Source: JAAUSY01 sp964526735 (GTDB lineage Bacteria > Chloroflexota > Chloroflexia > Chloroflexales > Chloroflexaceae). Taken from it: 62,056 bases of DNA. Below, one piece after another: positions 1 to 8,341 of this stretch. How positions within the stretch are numbered: position 1 is the first letter of the stretch; every line of letters begins with the position of its first letter. A program made the translations under genes and the position numbers. A model generated the notes under the pieces. That model made no database searches. It saw nothing but the letters and a program-made list of their open reading frames with translations, and was not told the origin of the DNA. Where the stretch lies: NCBI GenBank assembly GCA_964526735.1, contig CAZGLO010000011.1, positions 1 to 62,056 of the forward strand, in the 5' to 3' direction.

Positions 1-53
1 TCCCACCGCTGAAAGCGGGTGGGTTTCCCGCCCTGAAGGGTAAACATCTATGA
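1..53. mobile_element. Hairpin-forming end of a mobile element (left copy)
   Basis: Bases 3-53 are a perfect inverted copy of bases 62006-62056 at the other end of the window. The sequence folds: CCACCGCT pairs with AGCGGGTGG with one bulged base, and a second small stem CCC-GCCCTGAA-GGG follows. Hairpins of this look, beginning CCCACCGCT, are typical of the subterminal structures of IS200/IS605-family elements; that family assignment is by resemblance only, as no transposase or TnpB gene is in the window. A related but not identical hairpin lies at 42061-42081. Confidence 0.65.
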
Positions 54-133
54 GGAGCACCTCTCTGCACAATGATGATATAGTAGCATAGATAGACAGT
101 GTGTGCAAAACAGCGTGCCATGGCTCCCGCAGA

Positions 134-180
134 GGGCGAGATAGAGCAAGATAGGGCGAGATAGAGCAAGATAGGGCGAG
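134..180. repeat. 20-bp minisatellite, 2.3 copies
   Basis: The unit gggcgagatagagcaagata occurs twice without mismatch at 134-153 and 154-173, then gggcgag at 174-180. It lies in non-coding sequence between the element end and the HicB-like gene. I see no other gene in 54-246. Confidence 0.9.
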
Positions 181-246
181 AGAAGGCGATGTATGCCCAT
201 ATACCCACGGGTCACGGCTTGCGAGCGCCATTGCTCTCTGCCGCTG

Positions 247-456
247 CTATGCGACGGTGACCGTCTGGATGCCAATCAGGTCGTTGATGGGCACGGGGAT
301 CTCATCCTCAAGGAACATCTCGAAGATCTCTTGCAGATCGCCATACAGCTCATCAAGCGTTTCGGCTTGTATCGCCTCGTCTGACAGCCCCGGAAGACTG
401 CCCACATACAATCCGGTCTTGGGACATCGTTCGACAATTGCGATGAAGGTTTTCAT
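247..456 (-). CDS. HicB-like antitoxin-family protein, orphan
   Basis: This 69-residue protein has the small HicB/DUF1902-type fold signature. It starts with a strand MKTFIAIVE, followed by a C-x-x-T-G-L-Y-V-G-x-L-P-G-L turn and a helix rich in acidic residues (ETLDELYGDLQEIFEMF). In HicAB systems the HicB partner neutralises the HicA RNase. No HicA-like frame (a short basic protein with a G-S-H motif) is visible on either side, and no C-terminal DNA-binding domain is present. It may be a free-standing HicB-like protein rather than a working antitoxin. A GGAAAGAG ribosome-binding site precedes the ATG. Family call fairly safe, function unproven. Confidence 0.72.
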   Translation of the reverse strand: MKTFIAIVERCPKTGLYVGSLPGLSDEAIQAETLDELYGDLQEIFEMFLEDEIPVPINDLIGIQTVTVA

Positions 457-534
457 GTCTCTTTCCTTATTCTAAAACCGAAGAATCCTGGTGTATTTCT
501 TTATGATCCGTCATGCTATTCCGTCTTTTTTGGG

Positions 535-582
535 CTGAAAACCCCCCCGCGGGTACCAACAGACCTACGGGAGGGTTTCCTC
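535..582 (-). terminator. Probable terminator after the minus-strand kinase
   Basis: Read on the minus strand, AACCCTCCCGTAGG pairs with a CCCGCGGGGGGGTT arm through G-C and G-U pairs and runs into TTTT. It lies about 130 bases downstream of the histidine kinase stop codon at 708. Confidence 0.45.
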
Positions 583-707
583 TGTCAATTGCTCCTTGCA
601 CCTAAGTGTCTTGTGCAACCGACTCTTCATCCTTTGCAAAAGAAAGGATATATATTATACCACAACATGGCTTTCTATTGGCAAATTTCCACGATAAACG
701 GTAGTAT

Positions 708-3599
708 TTATACCGCAGGAAGCACAAAATGGAATGAGCTTCCTTCTTCTACCACACTTTCTACCCAAATACGCCCGCCAAGCAGTTCAATCAGCGGCTT
801 TACCAGCGATAATCCTAGCCCAGTGCCGCCTGCCTCTACCTTTAGAACGTTTTCGGTACGGTAGAACCGCTCAAAGATACGTTCAATTTCGTCTTCGGCG
901 ATGCCAACACCATTATCGCGGACAGTTACCTGCACAAAACGACGGTCGCGCATCACGTTGAGCCGCACATGCTCTGGCAGGTCGCCCGACACCACTTCTT
1001 GGGCCTCTATCGATATCTTGCCTTCATTGGGCGTATATTTGATGGCGTTGGACAGCAAATTGCTCAACACTTGGTGCAATCGGCCAGTGTCGGCACGCAC
1101 AAAAGGCAATCCAGGAGGGATCAGCATCGTCAAGCTATGCTCTCGCGTCTCGATATGCTGCTGCAACTCGGCAACCACCCCGCTCAGTGCCTCAGCCAGG
1201 TGGATGGGGCGCAATTCAAGGTCAACACTGCCGGTCTCTATCTTCGTGATGTCAAGGACATCGTTAATCATTGAGATCATACGCTCGGCATTGTTTTGGA
1301 TAGTGTTGAGAAATTCGCGTTGCGTGTCATTCACCGGCCCCAAGCCGCCCATCGCAAGCAATTGCGTGTAGCCCTTCACTGAGGTCATCGGGGTACGCAA
1401 TTCGTGCGACATCGCGCCGATAAACTCAGTCTTCAGCCGGTCGGCCTCCACCTCACGGGTGATATCGTGCATCAGCAGGAGCGCGCCCAGCAATTCGCTA
1501 CTATCCTTCAGCACCGGCCCCATCGTCAAGCTAATCACACGCATATGCACTTCGACGGTGCTCTCATAGATACGCGGTTCGCCGTGGCTGTTGTGGGGCG
1601 AGGAGAGGAGGTTGTCCAGCGGCATTTCTTGGACACGCTGCCCAAAGAGGTCGCGCAGGACATCGTGGAGCGTCGTGCCAAGCAATAGCTCCTCAATGCC
1701 GCGCTGCAAGATACGTTCGGCGGCGGTGTTGGCGGAGAGAATAGCCCCATCCGTGTCGCACACCAAGACCCCGTCGGAGAGGCTTTGCAGGATCGCTTCC
1801 ATCTTGCTCGTCTCAATCTGCTGATTGCGCAAGAGTTCGCTGATGCGATCCATCTGCGAATAGATTTCGGTATACATGTTGGCGTTTGCAATACCGGCCG
1901 CAATCGCCCCCGCGCTCGCGCTCAACAGCCGCAGGTGGCCCTCATTGAAGTAGCCAGGCTGGTCGTGGGAGAGGATCAACACCCCCAACACCTCGCTCTG
2001 GCCAATCAACGGCACCGCGACCATAGAGCCGCCGTGCTTCGCGGGTATCTCGTTTTCAAAATCTTCCTGGTCAGAGGGAACCCATCGCGCATCTTCGAGC
2101 ACGTTGGGCACCAATGCAGGCTCACGTCGTTGCGCCACCCAGCCAGCCACACCCCGCCCCACCGTGAAGCGTGTGTATGTGTTGATGCGCTCTTGCCCCA
2201 AGACGGCACGGTTTACCAGATTGCCCGTGTCTGGCTCTAGGAGCATAATCGAGCCATACTCAACATGTGTGATAGAGGCAAGCGTCTCAAGAGAGGTGTG
2301 GAGGAGCATGTCGAGATCAAGGGTGCGGCTAATCTCTGTAGCGATTTCGTGGATGGTACGGATGCGTTCTTTTTCTTCCTGTACCTCGCTGGTGCGGATG
2401 GCAACCAACTCTTCAAGTTTCGCGTTGAAATTGCGGGTTTTGGCGTAGAGACGGGCGTTTTCAAGCGCAATCGATACCTGGCTGACCACCGAACGTGCAA
2501 GGTCTTGCTGCGAACGGGTGAAACGCTCAATCGGATCGGAGTCTTGCAGTAGCACAACGCCATTTGCCCGCTCTTTGACCATCAAAGGCAGGGCCAATAT
2601 ACCATACCCTTCCTGATACCACAGCCCTTGATGCTCTGGAGGGACATGCTCATATATCACCGTATTTGTTTGTTCGTAGGCAAGAACAATCACATCGTCT
2701 ATATCGATTGTATCTATCTCCATGCCACAAATAGTCTCTTCGCCATCGCCCCATGCGCGCACGGCCCGCAGTACACATGGCTTGGGTGGGGCATTTGTCC
2801 CTTTGTGAGGTGCATCTTCATCAAAGATGGTGTCGGGCAGCCAAACAGAAATGTGAGATGGGGCAGTAGGCTCCAGTACGGTGTTGAGCGTTGGGCCAAT
2901 ATGGTCAATAATTTGCTGCGTATCCTCCAAGCTTTCTGCCAACAACTGCGACGAGTTGTTGAGCGCGGAAAGCTGAAGGGTGATGCGGTCAGTTTGCTCG
3001 ATTGTAGCGGCCATGCTGTGGGTAAGAGCTTCCGCACGGTTAATGCGCTCTTCTAGCTCATTCTGCGTATATTCTTCCCACAAACGCACTAACAACCCCA
3101 TGGTGTGATCGAGGAGTTCTTCAAGGCGGCGGAGCAGGGAAAAGGAAGTCTCTATACCGTGCGCATCGTGTTGGAGGGTATCGAAGACAAGCGAGCGAAA
3201 TTGTGTCGACATGGAAAGCATGTCGGAGAGGGTGAGGACATGTTCGCGCTGTTCGTTGTCTAGTATGGTCAGGAGCTTTTGATCGAGGGTTTCACGGTCA
3301 TCACGGGCAGCGGAAATAAATGCTTGATAGACCTGCGAGAGCACCTGCGCAATGTGTTGGCGCTTCTCATCAAGGGGGTGATGCTCAGAGTCGGCTGACA
3401 CAAGGGTCGCCACTCCATCGCTCTTGTCGTTGCGACGGTAATCATCACGATAGTCGTCACGGTAGTCGTCATGGTAGCCGCCACGGTAGTCGCCACGGCA
3501 ATCGCTATCGTGAGAAGAGGAAAGCTCACAGGATTCCACCCACTGCGGCAACAGGAGATCCTGATGTTCGATTAGCCACGTGTCTAGCTCAACGCTCAT
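708..3599 (-). CDS. GAF-GAF-PAS sensor histidine kinase with RsbR-like N-terminus
   Basis: This is a 963-residue soluble sensor kinase. After a helical N-terminus come a low-complexity D-D-Y-R repeat (about residues 35-55), a four-helix region of about 75-200 resembling the N-terminal domain of RsbR-type stressosome proteins, two GAF domains (about 240-385 and 415-575), a PAS domain (600-720), HisKA with phospho-acceptor His732 (AMSHELRTPM) and HATPase_c with N box NLLSNAIKYTP, DNGVGI and GGTGLGLSLV. No transmembrane segment is seen. I place the start at 3599, not at the longer frame from 3680, because AGGA lies nine bases before this ATG and the extra 27 residues look non-native. RsbX- and RsbT-like genes lie just upstream on the same strand, suggesting a shared stress circuit (inference). 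Confidence 0.9.
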   Translation of the reverse strand: MSVELDTWLIEHQDLLLPQWVESCELSSSHDSDCRGDYRGGYHDDYRDDYRDDYRRNDKSDGVATLVSADSEHHPLDEKRQHIAQVLSQVYQAFISAARDDRETLDQKLLTILDNEQREHVLTLSDMLSMSTQFRSLVFDTLQHDAHGIETSFSLLRRLEELLDHTMGLLVRLWEEYTQNELEERINRAEALTHSMAATIEQTDRITLQLSALNNSSQLLAESLEDTQQIIDHIGPTLNTVLEPTAPSHISVWLPDTIFDEDAPHKGTNAPPKPCVLRAVRAWGDGEETICGMEIDTIDIDDVIVLAYEQTNTVIYEHVPPEHQGLWYQEGYGILALPLMVKERANGVVLLQDSDPIERFTRSQQDLARSVVSQVSIALENARLYAKTRNFNAKLEELVAIRTSEVQEEKERIRTIHEIATEISRTLDLDMLLHTSLETLASITHVEYGSIMLLEPDTGNLVNRAVLGQERINTYTRFTVGRGVAGWVAQRREPALVPNVLEDARWVPSDQEDFENEIPAKHGGSMVAVPLIGQSEVLGVLILSHDQPGYFNEGHLRLLSASAGAIAAGIANANMYTEIYSQMDRISELLRNQQIETSKMEAILQSLSDGVLVCDTDGAILSANTAAERILQRGIEELLLGTTLHDVLRDLFGQRVQEMPLDNLLSSPHNSHGEPRIYESTVEVHMRVISLTMGPVLKDSSELLGALLLMHDITREVEADRLKTEFIGAMSHELRTPMTSVKGYTQLLAMGGLGPVNDTQREFLNTIQNNAERMISMINDVLDITKIETGSVDLELRPIHLAEALSGVVAELQQHIETREHSLTMLIPPGLPFVRADTGRLHQVLSNLLSNAIKYTPNEGKISIEAQEVVSGDLPEHVRLNVMRDRRFVQVTVRDNGVGIAEDEIERIFERFYRTENVLKVEAGGTGLGLSLVKPLIELLGGRIWVESVVEEGSSFHFVLPAV
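3432..3508. repeat. In-frame 12-bp imperfect repeat inside the kinase gene
   Basis: About six diverged copies of gtagtcgtcacg encode the repeated D-D-Y-R stretch of the kinase. The 12-bp period keeps the reading frame whatever the copy number. Confidence 0.8.
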
Positions 3600-3852
3600 G
3601 GGAACATATCCTGAATTCTTGCCACTCGAAGCACGTTTCCGGTATACCATCCGACCGCATATACATACATAACACAGCACACGGTAGAGGCGGTGGCATC
3701 TGGCCGCTTGCCTTGCCTCGTTTTTGCCTGACCTCGCTCGCTTTTGGTGCTTTGGCAGGCTTTCTTTGGCTCCTTGTGATAAAAAAGCCGCCTCCCAATT
3801 CTACGCACGAGTGGGCATAGACAGGAACGGAAAGAAAAGACCGTGGAGAGAC

Positions 3853-4431
3853 CTATTCGTCTCGCACCACGACCACAGTAGCATCATCACTCATCTTACC
3901 ATATTTTTCCAAGATGGCTTGGGCAAACTCTTGGGGATGAGCACAATGATTGATCTTTTCATCCAAGTTGAAACGACCAGAGATACCATCACTATAAAGA
4001 ACGAACGTGTCTCCCGAATTGTATTGGTAGTTCATCTCTAGTAGGGTCGGCATACGATAGCCCAAGATGCCGTTTTTGGAGATGGGTTTGATCTGCACCG
4101 AGCTATAGACCTGCACGCCAATATTGCCAACCCCGATGTACGAGACCTTCCGCTGGGTGGTGTCGAGGCGGAGCACGGCAATCACGGCTCCGCGGGTGTT
4201 GCGGAGGGCTTGATGTGTTTGTCGAATAAGATCGTCTAGCTTGTAATTGGGGTGTTGCCGGAGAACACTCGCTGCCCCCTGTGCCGCCCGCGAGGCTTCT
4301 TCGCCGCCACCGAGTCCGTCAATAACGGCGACCAACACCTGGTGCTCTCCATATTCTTCGACCACGTAGGTGTCGCCACTGATGCTTTGTCCCTGCTTGG
4401 GACGGTTGATTGCTCCCCAAATTACGCTCAT
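3853..4431 (-). CDS. rsbX: RsbX-like PP2C serine phosphatase
   Basis: This 192-residue SpoIIE/PP2C-type phosphatase has the metal-binding motifs VIDGLGGG near residue 38, LYSDGISG near residue 148 and a closing DDATVVVVRD. Its length matches RsbX, which resets stressosomes by dephosphorylating RsbS and RsbR. The start codon overlaps the stop of the RsbT-like gene by four bases (ATGA), so the two are translationally coupled. The adjacency to RsbT is what favours RsbX over a general PP2C; no RsbR or RsbS (STAS) gene is in the window, so its substrate would be encoded elsewhere. Confidence 0.8.
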   Translation of the reverse strand: MSVIWGAINRPKQGQSISGDTYVVEEYGEHQVLVAVIDGLGGGEEASRAAQGAASVLRQHPNYKLDDLIRQTHQALRNTRGAVIAVLRLDTTQRKVSYIGVGNIGVQVYSSVQIKPISKNGILGYRMPTLLEMNYQYNSGDTFVLYSDGISGRFNLDEKINHCAHPQEFAQAILEKYGKMSDDATVVVVRDE

Positions 4432-4862
4432 CGATGATATCCTTCAAAACGTTGTGGTACCCATTTGACCGCCCGAACGTGTGTGCCTTCTCCAACAGTC
4501 GATTGAATAGAAAATTCATCCATCAGTCGTTTGACTCCCGGAAGCCCGGCCCCGAGGGTGTGCGCGGTGCTATAGCCATCACGCATTGCTAAGGAAATAT
4601 CGGGTATTCCCGGGCCACGATCATGAGCCTCGATGGCGATACCACGGCGGTTGCCGTGAGTAACATATACGATGTGGAGGTCTCCCCCTTTTGCGTGTAC
4701 CAAAATGTTGCGTGTTAATTCGAGAATGACGATCTCAATACGAGTACGGTTGATTGCATCAAAGCCCAGTGTATCTGCCATCTCTCGCCCCCGCCCAATG
4801 GCGACATACACGTCGACATCGCGGCGGATGGCACAGACGATGGGTTTCTCCTGCGTCTCCAT
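4428..4862 (-). CDS. rsbT: RsbT-like anti-sigma-factor-type serine kinase
   Basis: This 144-residue GHKL-fold kinase resembles RsbT, the switch kinase released from stressosomes. Visible motifs are the N box (ELTRNILVHAKGG), the G1 box (AHDRGPGIPD) and the Gly-rich lid (TLGAGLPGVKRLMDEF). Start 4862 is chosen over the longer frame from 4937 because GGAAGG lies just before this ATG and 144 residues fits the family (about 133). It overlaps the downstream RsbX-like gene by ATGA. The upstream neighbour is dtd, so the usual rsbR-rsbS-rsbT order is broken. Confidence 0.85.
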   Translation of the reverse strand: METQEKPIVCAIRRDVDVYVAIGRGREMADTLGFDAINRTRIEIVILELTRNILVHAKGGDLHIVYVTHGNRRGIAIEAHDRGPGIPDISLAMRDGYSTAHTLGAGLPGVKRLMDEFSIQSTVGEGTHVRAVKWVPQRFEGYHR

Positions 4863-4933
4863 ATGTGTGCCTTCCCAAAGATAGCCGTGTTTCGGCGGCA
4901 TTGGAGGGTGGGATATTCTGCTGTGGGTTTTTT

Positions 4934-5401
4934 TCATGCTTGACGCCGCGGTTGTTGAAAGATGTCGCTATCTAAGACGATGGTCACTGGGCCTTCATTG
5001 ACTAGGGCAACGTCCATCATGGCCCCAAACACCCCTGTCGCCACCCGGATCCCCAGCGTACGGAGGGTATCTGCATACACCTCGACAAGAGGAGCCGCCA
5101 CTTCTGGATGGGCCGCAGTGGCGAAGCCTGGCCGTCGTCCCTTGCGTAGATCGGCATAGAGCGTAAACTGTGACACGACCAATGCTTCTCCCTCTACATC
5201 GAGGAGGGAATGTTGAAATTTTCCATCGTGATCGGAAAAGACGCGCAGGGTTGCCGTTTTCTCTGCCAGCAGGGTTGCTTCATCGTGGCTATCACCCGAT
5301 TGCACGCCAACAAGCAAGACAAGCCCACGCCCTATCTGACCAACGACCTCCCCTTCGACCGTCACGGACGCAGAAGAGACCCGCTGTAACACAACTCGCA
5401 T
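4934..5401 (-). CDS. dtd: D-aminoacyl-tRNA deacylase
   Basis: This 155-residue cytoplasmic enzyme removes D-amino acids (and glycine mischarged on tRNA-Ala) from tRNA. Both diagnostic motifs are present: SQFTLYAD in the middle and NEGPVTIVLDS near the C-terminus, and the N-terminus MRVVLQRVSSASV is typical. I use the ATG at 5401 because an AGGAT site lies at good distance; the ATG four codons earlier is too close to it. It lies between the PIN/TRAM gene (125-bp gap with a hairpin) and the RsbT-like gene (71-bp gap). Confidence 0.96.
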   Translation of the reverse strand: MRVVLQRVSSASVTVEGEVVGQIGRGLVLLVGVQSGDSHDEATLLAEKTATLRVFSDHDGKFQHSLLDVEGEALVVSQFTLYADLRKGRRPGFATAAHPEVAAPLVEVYADTLRTLGIRVATGVFGAMMDVALVNEGPVTIVLDSDIFQQPRRQA

Positions 5402-5460
5402 AAGAAGCAACATCCTTTCTTATGCATCAAAACACATGTGTGGCTTGTAAAGACCATACT

Positions 5461-5485
5461 CTGGTAGCGCACAAAGCACTACCAG
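5461..5485. promoter_or_regulatory. Stem-loop between PIN/TRAM gene and dtd
   Basis: CTGGTAG (5461-5467) pairs perfectly with CTACCAG (5479-5485), with further GC pairs inside. It is not followed by a T-run on the minus strand, so it may be a dtd leader structure or a mediocre terminator. Confidence 0.4.
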
Positions 5486-5525
5486 TGTAGCAACCAGTAT
5501 AGCATATTTCGCAACGAAGCAAAAC

Positions 5526-6653
5526 CTAGCGCGAAGACGATTTGCGCTTGCCAGAACGGGGTTCAGGGGGAGGAGTGGGCGCAAGTTGAGCAAACACAAG
5601 CCGTCCTGTTTGCGTTTGGTGCAAGCGGGTGACAACAGCTTGCACGGTTTCCCCGATCAGGTCGCGGGCATCCTCAACAATGACCGGGGTGCCATCGTCG
5701 AGGTAGCCGACCCCCTGTTGGCGGGCATTTCCTTCGCTGCGTATCTGTACCTCTATGTGCTGATCTTGAACAACCGGCGGGCGGATGGCGTCGCTCAACT
5801 TGTTGAGGCTCAACACCTTGACCCCTTGCAGCTCTGCGACGCGGTTGAGGTTAAAATCGTTGGTAATGATCGGACACTGATATTGTCGTGCCACCATCAC
5901 CAGCTTGTCGTCGACCCGCGGGATACTGTCGACATTAACATCGACCACTTCGACGGGGAGAGAAGGGTTTTTCTGCATCTGGTTGAGCAGATCAAGCCCC
6001 CGTCGTCCTTTGCTGCGCCGCAGGTCATCGCTAGAGTCGGCCAGCGTCTGCAGCTCAAACAGGACAAATTGTGGCACGAGGAGCGTCCCCTCAAGGAAGC
6101 CTGTTTTGCCGATTGTCGCGATACGGCCATCAATAATAGCGCTTGTGTCAACAAGATAGTACCCCTGCGACCACGATTGACCAAAGGAGGGGTTTGCCAC
6201 CGGCCAGTTCAGCCGCCGCCAAACACGGTAGATTTCGGGGAGGCTCGTGCGCTTATGCAGCACAAACATCATCGCTCCCATATAGGCAAAGACAATAGCC
6301 GTTATCAGAGGGAGATATTGGTTGAAGGGCGCAGGCAACAGGGAAAGAGGGAACGTAAAAAGCACGCCGACCAAGAGGCCAAACACCCCGCCAATGGCTA
6401 CAAAGAGAATCTCGCTAAGTGGGAGCGAGCGTGTATGGTTGAGCAATTCCTGGATAGGCTCGATGGTCAGCCGTGGGGTGACAAGCAAGCCAAGCCCTGC
6501 ACCCGCAAGCATCAAAAGCTGCGTGGCGAGGAGCTGGGTCTGACTCGGGGGCATCTCAGATGACTCCGAAAGCGCCATCCCGATATCTGACCCCAAGAAG
6601 GCCAGGAAGAGCATCCCGGCAATACGAACAAGAAAGTTCAGGCTAACCTTCAT
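5526..6653 (-). CDS. YacL-type integral membrane PIN/TRAM domain protein
   Basis: This 375-residue protein has four hydrophobic segments in residues 5-135, then a PIN nuclease-like domain (about 165-285) and a TRAM RNA-binding domain (295-360). PIN acidic residues are visible at Asp169 (LVDTSAIIDG), Glu200, Asp248-249 and Asp266 (TNDFNLNR). The layout matches the widespread YacL/PilT-N family, whose cellular role is unsettled. The C-terminus ends in a basic K-R-K-S-S-S-R tail. It follows radA on the same strand, an arrangement also known from other bacterial phyla. Confidence 0.93.
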   Translation of the reverse strand: MKVSLNFLVRIAGMLFLAFLGSDIGMALSESSEMPPSQTQLLATQLLMLAGAGLGLLVTPRLTIEPIQELLNHTRSLPLSEILFVAIGGVFGLLVGVLFTFPLSLLPAPFNQYLPLITAIVFAYMGAMMFVLHKRTSLPEIYRVWRRLNWPVANPSFGQSWSQGYYLVDTSAIIDGRIATIGKTGFLEGTLLVPQFVLFELQTLADSSDDLRRSKGRRGLDLLNQMQKNPSLPVEVVDVNVDSIPRVDDKLVMVARQYQCPIITNDFNLNRVAELQGVKVLSLNKLSDAIRPPVVQDQHIEVQIRSEGNARQQGVGYLDDGTPVIVEDARDLIGETVQAVVTRLHQTQTGRLVFAQLAPTPPPEPRSGKRKSSSR

Positions 6654-6675
6654 GCATTGACTTTCTCACGAAAAC

Positions 6676-8112
6676 TTATGAAGGAACTTCGTTTGAAGGA
6701 GATGGAACCAGTGAACGGTGTACCACATCGGCCACCGAAGGAGCCATCTCAATCGACATTCCGGCAATAGCAAGAGGCGATTCTGGAGCCGCCTTGCATG
6801 GTGTTGCTGAGCGTCGTGATGATGAGGGCACGATGGCACGCTCAAAGCCAAGTCGTGCCGCTTCAGTGAGACGCTGGTCGAGCTGGCTAACGCTACGCAG
6901 TTCTCCCGACAACCCAACTTCGCCAATCAAGATAAGATCGGGCTGGATACGTTGGTTGCGGAAGGATGAAGCAATGGCCGCAGCAACCGCAAGGTCGATA
7001 GCAGGCTCATTGATGCGTACGCCTCCCACCACATTGACATAGATATCTTGGTTGAAGAGCGGCATCCCAACGCGCTTGGTGAGCACGGCGATGAGCATCA
7101 ACAGCCGGTTGGTATCAAACCCGTTGGCGGTACGGCGGGGTTGGGCATTGTTGGTGCGCGATGTTAAGGCTTGTACCTCAAGCAGAAGCGGGCGAGTGCC
7201 TTCGAGCATCACGGTAATGGCCGATCCCGGGGCAGAGGTATTGCGCTCGGAGATGAAGATCTGTGACGGGTTGGGCACTTCAAGTAGCCCATTGTTGGTC
7301 ATCTCAAAGACGCCCACTTCATTCGTGCTCCCAAAGCGGTTTTTGACGCCGCGCAGCAGCCGATAATGGTGAAACCGCTCCCCCTCAAGATAGAGTACCG
7401 TGTCAACAATATGTTCCAACACACGTGGCCCAGCGATTGTCCCTTCCTTGGTTACATGCCCGACCAAAAACATCGGGATATTGAGCCGCTTCGCCACGGC
7501 CAGCAACCGCAATGCCCCTTCTCGTACTTGGCTGACGCTTCCCGCTGCCGAAGAGATATCTTCTAGGTAGACAGTCTGTATCGAGTCGATAATCACCAGC
7601 GTTGGCGCAAGCGATGTGATCTGCTTTAGGATGGCCTCTAAGTTGGTCTCTGCGTAGAGATAGAGCTGCTCCGGGTGTAACCCAAGCCGTTCGGCGCGGA
7701 GCTTAATCTGTTGGGCCGATTCCTCTGCGCTGGCATAGAGGACAGTGCCGTGGTGTGCCGCAAAATGCGCCGCCACCTGCAGCAACAGCGTGGTTTTGCC
7801 AATCCCCGGGTCGCCGCCAATCAACACGACAGATCCCGGCACAAGACCCCCGCCAAGTACCTGCGCCAATTCCTTCCCCAACACCGGCAAACGACCAATT
7901 GTGTCGGTCGCCACCTGGTTGAGAAGCACAGGCGCAGCTGTAGCATCACCTGCAGCCGCGTCTCCATAGCGCGACGCGCGCGATTGTGTGTGACGCGACT
8001 CCACCTGCTCAACGAAGCTGTCCCACGCACGACAGTCAGGGCATCGCCCCATCCACCGCGACGATTGAGCACCGCATTGTTGGCATACAAAGATTGTTCG
8101 TTGCTTCGCCAT
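6676..8112 (-). CDS. radA: DNA repair protein RadA (Sms)
   Basis: This 478-residue RecA-related ATPase promotes branch migration in recombinational repair. An N-terminal four-cysteine zinc finger (Cys10, Cys13, Cys24, Cys27) is followed by Walker A GGDPGIGKTTL (about 99-109), the RadA-specific KNRFG motif and a C-terminal Lon-like domain. The ATG at 8112 (MAKQRTIFVC) is preferred because the finger follows at the usual distance; an in-frame TTG at 8127 adds five residues. The gene is divergent from the UbiD operon. Confidence 0.97.
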   Translation of the reverse strand: MAKQRTIFVCQQCGAQSSRWMGRCPDCRAWDSFVEQVESRHTQSRASRYGDAAAGDATAAPVLLNQVATDTIGRLPVLGKELAQVLGGGLVPGSVVLIGGDPGIGKTTLLLQVAAHFAAHHGTVLYASAEESAQQIKLRAERLGLHPEQLYLYAETNLEAILKQITSLAPTLVIIDSIQTVYLEDISSAAGSVSQVREGALRLLAVAKRLNIPMFLVGHVTKEGTIAGPRVLEHIVDTVLYLEGERFHHYRLLRGVKNRFGSTNEVGVFEMTNNGLLEVPNPSQIFISERNTSAPGSAITVMLEGTRPLLLEVQALTSRTNNAQPRRTANGFDTNRLLMLIAVLTKRVGMPLFNQDIYVNVVGGVRINEPAIDLAVAAAIASSFRNQRIQPDLILIGEVGLSGELRSVSQLDQRLTEAARLGFERAIVPSSSRRSATPCKAAPESPLAIAGMSIEMAPSVADVVHRSLVPSPSNEVPS

Positions 8113-8162
8113 CAGGTGTACATCCAAATATTTCAGCCCAATATTTCAGTCCAAGCAATAAC

Positions 8163-8180
8163 ATGGCTTCGCAAAGCCAT
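8163..8180. promoter_or_regulatory. Perfect short hairpin in the radA leader
   Basis: ATGGCTT and AAGCCAT form a tight stem with a four-base loop between the radA -10 box and its start codon. In the plus direction it is followed by a T-rich stretch, so it could also act as a terminator for any plus-strand transcription. Confidence 0.4.
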
Positions 8181-8187
8181 CTATTTT

Positions 8188-8215
8188 ATTATACCACCAA
8201 AGTGGCAGGTTGCAA
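8188..8215 (-). promoter_or_regulatory. radA promoter
   Basis: On the minus strand TTGCAA (8215-8210) and TATAAT (8193-8188) are 16 bases apart, about 76 bases before the radA start. Confidence 0.6.
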
Positions 8216-8268
8216 TCGGCAGAACGAGTGTGTGTATTCTCACTCGCTATTGTGACTAGTACCCTTTC

Positions 8269-8297
8269 TTGAGTGCTTCTGAGAGATGTGATACACT
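8269..8297 (+). promoter_or_regulatory. Promoter of the UbiD-aconitase X operon
   Basis: TTGAGT (8269-8274) and TACACT (8292-8297) are separated by 17 bases and would give a leader of about 38 bases before the ATG at 8342. Confidence 0.5.
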
Positions 8298-8341
8298 CTG
8301 ATTTGCATACTCCAATAATGACATTCAGAGGCTACATCTTC

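Noticed and set aside
5586..6563. Long open frame antisense to the PIN/TRAM gene
   Set aside because: It mirrors a conserved gene on the other strand, shows no family motifs and has no ribosome-binding site; such shadows are common at this base composition.
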